Shown here: positions 57,619 through 64,000 of the stretch, in pieces
Layout: every line of letters begins with the position of its first letter
Numbering within the stretch: the first letter of the stretch is position 1
DNA from: Sitta carolinensis
Taxonomy: Eukaryota > Chordata > Aves > Passeriformes > Sittidae
Length of the DNA: 64,000 nt
Direction of reading: 5' to 3'
Assembly: GCA_032173965.1 (NCBI GenBank)
Contig: JAVUNC010000005.1
Span: 2,294,001-2,358,000 of the forward strand
Program-made: the position numbers and the translations under genes
The notes under the pieces: generated by a model
What the model was told of the DNA's origin: nothing
Database searches by the model: none
The model's input: only the letters and a program-made list of their open reading frames with translations

Positions 57619-60322
57619 GAGGAAAAACCCCAGCATACCCGACAGCAGAAACTGGGTGAGATGAATCTGTCTTTAAAGGTCAGACTGAATTTGGGTGTTA
57701 GCACTTTCTGTTCGTTCCGTATGGTCAGTGGCAGCATCAGTTGAGCTGTTTCTGAGTTTTTAAGATGAGTTTGTGTCTGGACTTATTCACACACTACTAA
57801 GAAAAGGAAAACCCAAACCCAACCCTGAAGTGGATCTTTTAACTTATTAGTTGTGAGTGGTAGTTCATCCAAATAAAGGACTGATCTGACTCGCTGGAAA
57901 TTTTGTGGTGCTTTACCCTCGATGTTAGGAGGGTTGTGTGGGTGGGTGGGCAGCCCTGCCTCAGTGTGCAGATACAGGCTCCTCAGCAGCCTCTGGGCTG
58001 AGGTGAATGAACTTTTTCTGTTCTCTTTTGTTCTGTCTGTAGCTTCCTTAGTTTTGGCTCTGCAAGAATGCAGACTGGTCTGAAAACTATGTAGATTACA
58101 TAATGTAGGGCTGGGGTTTCTTCCAGCTGATCTTGGTTTCTAGCAGGTTTGAAAAGCTCTTCTGCACACCAAACCTTAGAGCAGGTGTTTGCTTCAGCAG
58201 TGGCATTTGCTGATCTCGTTGTTATGTTAATTTGGGGAAAGACAATATTTTCTGGAGGTCTGGAGGATGCTGAGAGCTCGGTGTTTATTTGTTCCCATCA
58301 AATAAGCGTGGATTGAATGCAAATGTTCAGGGATGGTGTCAGGACAGAGAGGATGAGGGGTGTTTTCAGTTAATGTCTGCCAAGAATTAAGGAAAATTAA
58401 CACAAAATTCTTGTGGTTTGGGAGAATACTCACTGGAGGAATCGTCTGCTCCACAGATGGGGGCTGTACAGAGCACTTGGGGTAACTGGTTTGGAGCAAT
58501 TTTCAGCGTTCAGTTTGCAGGGGCATCTTTCACCTTCTTTAGACAGAGTAGTTTGCAGTTAGTTGTTGGCTCTTCTCAAGGAAAAGACCCCACAATCCTT
58601 ACCCAGGCAGAACTTTACTGAAATCAATGGTAAGGTTTTGTTGGTATCAAAGGTCCAAAAAAGCCTCTGCAGTGCCTTAAGTGTGGGGCAGGACTCCTCA
58701 GCAGTAAGTGAATAATCAGCTTGGTGTTTATTCAGAGTTTGTTTCCTTCAGGTTGTCTAATTTCACCTTCTGTAAGGTCCTAAGGTTATTTCAGGAATGA
58801 TGTTTCTGCCGTTGTCTATTTTAGACACTTGATGTGGGATTTCAGACTCTGCTGAGGTGTTGGCAGTGGTACAGCGTGTGGCTGGTTTATGGTAACTCCT
58901 GCTCAGGTTTGTAATGCAAATACCATCTCTCCTGCAGGTTTTCAGAGCTCTGGTTCCCCTGCAACTGAGGGTGTCACCTAACTAACATTGTGAAAGGTGA
59001 TATCCATGTAATCCCATTGGATTAAGATTAATCTCACTTGGGTATTTGATTTTTAAAGTGAGATGAGATTTATCCACCGTCTTCTAATTGCTGGAATCAT
59101 TCCAAACAGCAAGTAGTAAGATCTTATCTTCTTTTTATCATCGTGGGTCTAAAGAGGGAGCTTAAGCTTCCTTCACAGTTGTTATTTCTTGGTGTTTTGC
59201 CATAAAAAGCAGAGAACAGTCTAAAGATAATTGGGCAAAGGAAACTTGGTTCTGGATGTGGAGGGGTTTTTGTGTTCGTAGAAGAGGATGAGCATCCTAA
59301 AGATTTAAGTGAAACTCACTTGAAAAAAAATCAACTTGATTTGGTATATAAGCAGTTTTTTAGAATGATGCTGCTGCTCTTTGAAGCTCTTCCAACTGAA
59401 ATACACATTGCCATATGCTGCTGGAATACCAGCACATGAACTGGATTAAAATACAAATGAGCAGAACTGCAGTTAGAGGCTTTAGTTCTGCAGAGGGATC
59501 CAAAATGGTTCCCTTTTTCACTCTGCTAGACACCTAAAGTTAGTTTTACAACATGCCTGTAAGGAGGCTTTGGGTCTGAAACGAGGATGAAGAGGTTGGA
59601 AGGGAGAGAAAAGAAATTTTTCCAATTTTCTTGTCCTAATCTAGGGGCAGGCACAGGTGACTTGGTGCCAGTGTTTCACCTGTAGCAAATCAAGAGATAA
59701 GGGAGATTTTGAGAGCAGCACAAGAGGCTTGGATGCTCACTGGACATGCAGCTCTCCTGCTCCTTGGGACCAATCCAGATATTTGGTAGCTTCCAGAACT
59801 GTAGCTGTGGTACCACCACTCGTCTCTACTGCTGCTCTTTGCTTTAAAATAGCTTTAAGACACCAATATTTAAGTGTTAGCTAGGATTTGGACTTTCTAA
59901 TGTGTCTGTTAATCTTCTAAAATCTACTTTTGTATTTCAGGAGAATTTGTGGCCCATATAAACAGCCTTTGTATTTAGGAACAGATAGTTTAGATGCCTC
60001 ATTTTTATGTTCTACATAGACACTTGCTAAAGAAAAATGCAAAGTTTCCCAGCTACTCCTCTCCTGAAAGTTGTTTTGAGCCAGAGTAATGATGAATAGT
60101 AATGAGCAATAAATTAACAGAGCTGTATATTGCTGTCATTGATGGGGAAGTGTTCCTACTGATTTTATTCCAAATGCTGATCCCATAGTGGTTGATACTG
60201 TGATATTCAGGAAACATCTTAGTTTAATTCATGTTTTTTATTAAAGCCACAGATATTTATTTTAATAAAAACATCAGGTACTTGTAATCTTAAAAAGGCT
60301 GGAAAGCTGTGATGCAGACCAG
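57619..60322. other. No gene seen
   Basis: AT-rich unique sequence with no supported exon. Confidence 0.5.
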
Positions 60323-60668
60323 TTCTTTTTCTCTTTTTTTTTTCTTTTTTTTTTTTTTTTCTCTTTTTTTTCTTTTTTTTTTTTTCTCTTTTTTTTCTTC
60401 CTTTTTTTTTTTCTTCCTTTTTTTTTTTTCCCCACTTTCTCTCTCTTTTTCTCTCTCTCTTTCTCTCTCTCTTTTTCTATCTTTTTCATTTTCTCTTTTT
60501 CTCTTTTTCTTTCTCTTTCTCTTTTTCTCTTTTTTTTTTCTTGTCTCTTTTTCCTCTTTTTTTTCCTTTTTCTTTTGCTTTTTCTTATTTCTCTTTTCCT
60601 TTTTGTTTTTCTTCTTCTTTTTTTCTTTCTTCTCCTTTTTATTTTTTTTTCCTTATCTTTCTTTCCCT
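60323..60668 (+). repeat. 345-bp polypyrimidine tract
   Basis: Almost pure C/T (CTTTT, CTCTTT-type units) with about ten purine interruptions. On the other strand it creates a long Lys/Arg/Glu frame that is not a protein. Such tracts can form triplex DNA and are error-prone in assembly. Confidence 0.95.
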
Positions 60669-62439
60669 GGATAAAGAAGACCTGAAAGGAATGTGTGGAA
60701 ACTATCAACAGCATTCCTCACCAAGTATGCAGGAACAATTGGGCTACTAGTATTTCAATAATTGATAATTAATGAGACTTTATAAATAACACTTTGAGTT
60801 CTTTTTACGTGCCTGCTGGGGTTTTTTTTGGAAGGGGGAGGAATGTCAGACAAATTTCTGGCGTTTCTGTGCTACCTTGGAGACTAGATGATGTTTCATT
60901 ATTGGCATATGAGATTCTTATGTAACTTGGTAATTCTGGGAACAAAAATTTTAAGAAAAATGCTGAGCAGTTCGAATCTCCTCGTAAAATTAGAAGATTT
61001 AAAACCACCGTGCTAAATACTTCGGTGATAAATTCCCCAGAAATACAAGTATTCCAAGCTCCTGGAAGACGTTAATTTTTCTAGTATTGCCTCCTTAAGG
61101 AGTTAAAACTCCAAATCCCATGGAGTGAGTGACACACTGGCATTATTACATAAACCCAGAGTGTGTTTGCTTTTACAGAATATTGAACTGGGATACACTG
61201 GAGTGTGGGGGGAAGGTGAGGAGTCTCCTGTGCTGGTGGGGATGTGGTTTGTGCGTGCCCAGCGTGGTGGGGGAGGTTGCCCTGATCTCTTACTGCTGTC
61301 AAGAGGTTTTTCATTTGTTTTCTCCAAGCTCAAGGTCTGTAATTCCAGCAGGACAAGCCAGGAAAGGATTTGCCCCTGCTTTTCTCCTGTCAAACAGCGT
61401 GGCTTATCTTATCCACTCTCTTCACAACTCTTAAATTCCATAGAGAAACCTTGACTGATTTTTTTTTTTTTTTTCAATATGAAGTGAAAATAGTGCCTTG
61501 TTAGTGTTCACACCTGCTGTGTGAATTTCCTGATTCTTAAGTGGATTAGAAATTGCCATATTCCATTACCTTCTTGAGGGCACAGATAGTCTGACACAGG
61601 AATCCACTGATTTGGGATGACTCAGAATTCAAAATGAGTCAATTAGACCTTATTTGGTTTAATTGTGTTTTTTTAACATACTGAATTAGAAATAAGCAAG
61701 AGTTCGGTACCTATCTACTTTATTTCTTGTGTCAGGAAACTCTCTTTCTTCGTTAGATTATTTCTTTTTGTGCTTTTCCTTTCTCAGGGCTCATTTGTGG
61801 TGTTGGCCAGTTTGTTCTCCTTTTCTTGTGGAATGCGAGGTGTTGGTAGAACAAGTACATCTCAAAGTTTTATCTTTTCCTGGGTTACTGAACTGGGTGT
61901 GCTGTGCACTTTGGTGCCTCCAAGTACTGTCTAAACTTCAGTCAAAAATTCAGGTTCAGGAGTTGCAGAAGGGGTGGCAGTAAAATGTGTTTGGATGATA
62001 GAAGGGCTGGAAAGAGAGAGCTGTGTCATGCAAGCAGCAGGCATGTCTTTAGTCACTTCTGTTAAGTGCTTTTCTGGCTAAACTAATGTCCTCTTGCATA
62101 AATTCTCATCATATTCTAATAATACACGATCATGGTCGCCATTTACTTCCCCCTAAATTAAGGTTTTACATTCTCTTTTTTTCTCTCTTTATTTTCCATG
62201 TTACTTCTTGAGGTCATGAGGTGCAAGAAAAATACCAAATCAGGTATTTTCCATGCCTGTATTTTTGCAGATAAGTTTACCAAGGAGGAAAACCATCTAT
62301 AAAATGTTTATTTCAAGGCAAAGGAGCGCAGTTGATCTTGAGACAGCATAAAGCAGTAGGCATTACATAGCAGTAACAATAAAATTAAATATGAAAATTA
62401 ACTTCAATACTAACTTCAGGATTTTTATTTTCAGTGAAG
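60669..62439. other. No gene seen
   Basis: No supported exon. A T-run lies at about 61459-61474. Confidence 0.5.
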
Positions 62440-62725
62440 GGCAAGCAGTGTTAGGACAGGGGGATGGATTAAAGCTGAAAGGGAGTAGATTTAGTTTGGA
62501 TGTTGGGCAGAAATTCTTGGCTAGGAGGGTGGGGAGGCCCTGGTACAGGTTGCCCAGAGAAGCTGTGGCTGCCTCACCCCTGGAGTTTTTCCAAGACCAT
62601 GCTAGATGGGACTTGGAGCAACCTGGGATAGTGGAAGGTGTTCCTGCCCATGGCAGGGGGCTGGAACTGGATGGGCTTTGGAGTCCCTGACATCCCAGAT
62701 TATTCTGTGAGTCCATGGAATTTTT
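62440..62725 (+). mobile_element. CR1 LINE fragment, plus orientation
   Basis: 'gggcaagcagtgttaggaca', 'ggattaaagctgaaaggga', 'ggccctggtacaggttgccc', 'agagaagctgtggctgcctc', 'gataGtggaaggtgttcctg' and 'attattctgtgagtccatgg' are the forward CR1 3' region. Confidence 0.93.
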
Positions 62726-63460
62726 AGATTCATGTCTCTATATCAAGCCTGCCTAGTTCTCTGTGAAGAAAGATGAGAGTTTGTCCACAGAAGTGCATCT
62801 TGGAGGGCTGTTAGAAGCTCTGCCATCCTAAAACACCAAGTAGTGATAAATATTTACCAGTGCTGTTGCTGAAAAGTGAGAAGTCACTTCAAATTCCAGC
62901 TTGTTTGCCTTCCAGCTGAAATATCTCGCTGTGCCTTTCTCTCCAAGGATCGAAGAGCTGTTTGTTATTTGTCAGGTTCCCAAAGTACCTATGAAAACAA
63001 GGTCAGGGACTCATCTCCCTGCTGAAGGAGACGTTTGGCCTGGCACCACGGGCTCTCTATCCCAGCCAGACCCACGAGCTCCTCCCTGAACACTTGCCAG
63101 TCCTCCACAGGCTGGGTATCAGAGCTGGACGTGACGTTCTAGCCTAGAACTCGGCTTGATTTGTTACAGGAACACTGAGCTGATGGCAGCAGCCAAGCCC
63201 TTAATATGGCTTTGCCCTGCACTGGCTGTCCCTGCCAGGCTGAGCCAGTACAGCTGCTCCCCAGCCCTTTGCTGGGAGAAAGTGTCCAAGTCACAGAGGA
63301 GCAGCCTGAACTCCTTCAGATCTGGGTGGTGTTGATGTGTTAGGATTAAAATCAGTCGTCGGGATTAAAATCAGTTTTTGCCTTCAACCACTTCAGCACT
63401 GCGGAGTGTTGGTGTTTCCTCTGCCAGTGCTTCAGTTATCCACACACTGAACTCTCAAGT
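62726..63460. other. No gene seen
   Basis: Slightly GC-richer unique sequence without a supported exon. Confidence 0.5.
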
Positions 63461-63584
63461 ATTTTCATTATTATTATTTTCATTATTACTGTTTTCATTA
63501 TTATTATTATTTTAATTATTATAGTTTTTATTATATTTTAATTATTTATTATTATCATCATCATCACCATCATCATTATTACAT
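63461..63584. repeat. (ATT)n/(ATC)n microsatellite
   Basis: About 120 bp of ATT and then ATC/ATT trinucleotide units, imperfect. Confidence 0.92.
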
Positions 63585-64000
63585 AGATTATCACATTTTC
63601 AGGGCCCATGTCTGTTTCTCCTTCGTGTCACCCACTGCTCTCTTAGGAAGTCACCATCTACCACCTTTGCAAAAAAATGCAGTTACCAGCTCTGGAAAAG
63701 ATGAGAGGACTTGGGTATCCCAGGTGAATATTCTTACAGACAGAATGAGTCATTTTTGTGTGGACTTCTGACAGGTGGGTGAGTGAATCATCAGGTGTTG
63801 AACTGATTAATCATTGTTAATAGGACATGCACAAGATAATGTTTTCTCACTGAGACAACTTGTAGCTGCCTAAAGACAAATATTACAGAGGCAGAAATAC
63901 AGTGATGTTGTGTGCTTTTGAACATGCCTTGGGAGGTGATCCATAAAACAGCCCAGTGTTGCTTTTCATAGTTCTTGGTGTACCTTAAGTGGCCTTTACA
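63585..64000. other. No gene seen
   Basis: Ordinary AT-rich sequence up to the window edge. Confidence 0.5.

Noticed and set aside
60274..60714. Long Lys/Arg/Glu minus-strand frame and matching Phe/Ser frame
   Set aside because: A direct product of the polypyrimidine tract; no structured protein.
1..64000. tRNA, rRNA, snRNA, CRISPR arrays or bacterial operons
   Set aside because: No tRNA box pairs with cloverleaf context, no U-snRNA starts, no spaced direct-repeat arrays other than the minisatellite, and no closely packed long ORFs were seen.

Overview
This is a vertebrate nuclear, non-coding-rich window, almost certainly from a bird. The main evidence is many fragments of CR1 non-LTR retrotransposons in both orientations whose 3' ends resemble the avian CR1 tail (…CCAA.CC…ATTCTATGATTC), an avian-type endogenous retroviral solo LTR, sparse interspersed repeats and very long gene-free stretches. 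A songbird is my best guess, but that rests on recalled LTR appearance only. There is no prokaryotic gene organisation, CRISPR array, rRNA or tRNA gene that I can see, and no complete protein-coding gene.

Layout. Positions 1-12.9 kb are low-GC sequence with one CR1 tail, two old, degraded CR1/L3-like LINE copies (about 2.47-3.08 kb minus, 5.03-6.26 kb plus) and a few weak minus-strand exon-like signals (2.27 kb, 7.3-7.5 kb, 9.85-10.1 kb). Positions 12.96-15.74 kb form a large CpG island with G-runs, at least three good plus-strand splice donors (after 14301, 14486 and 15166), a possible short first coding exon (ATG at 15137), two CCAAT boxes and two CACGTG E-boxes. Fourteen bases past the second E-box starts a minisatellite: six perfect 44-bp units (15723-15986), then about six decayed units to about 16280.

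Positions 16.3-64 kb hold about 48 kb with no recognisable coding exon. This is best read as a long first intron (or introns) of the plus-strand gene starting in the island, though intergenic sequence cannot be excluded. It contains CR1 fragments, a 514-bp solo LTR abutting a CR1 (39237-39750), a likely 237-bp short LTR (37215-37451), a small isolated CpG-rich islet next to a 37-nt poly-T (21.05-21.76 kb), one exon-like segment (49781-50035), two more ancient LINE fragments (53.9 and 54.85-55.24 kb), a 345-bp polypyrimidine tract (60.32-60.67 kb) and several microsatellites.

I could not name the gene(s) that the island serves. The exon calls are unproven and depend on transcript data or cross-species alignment.
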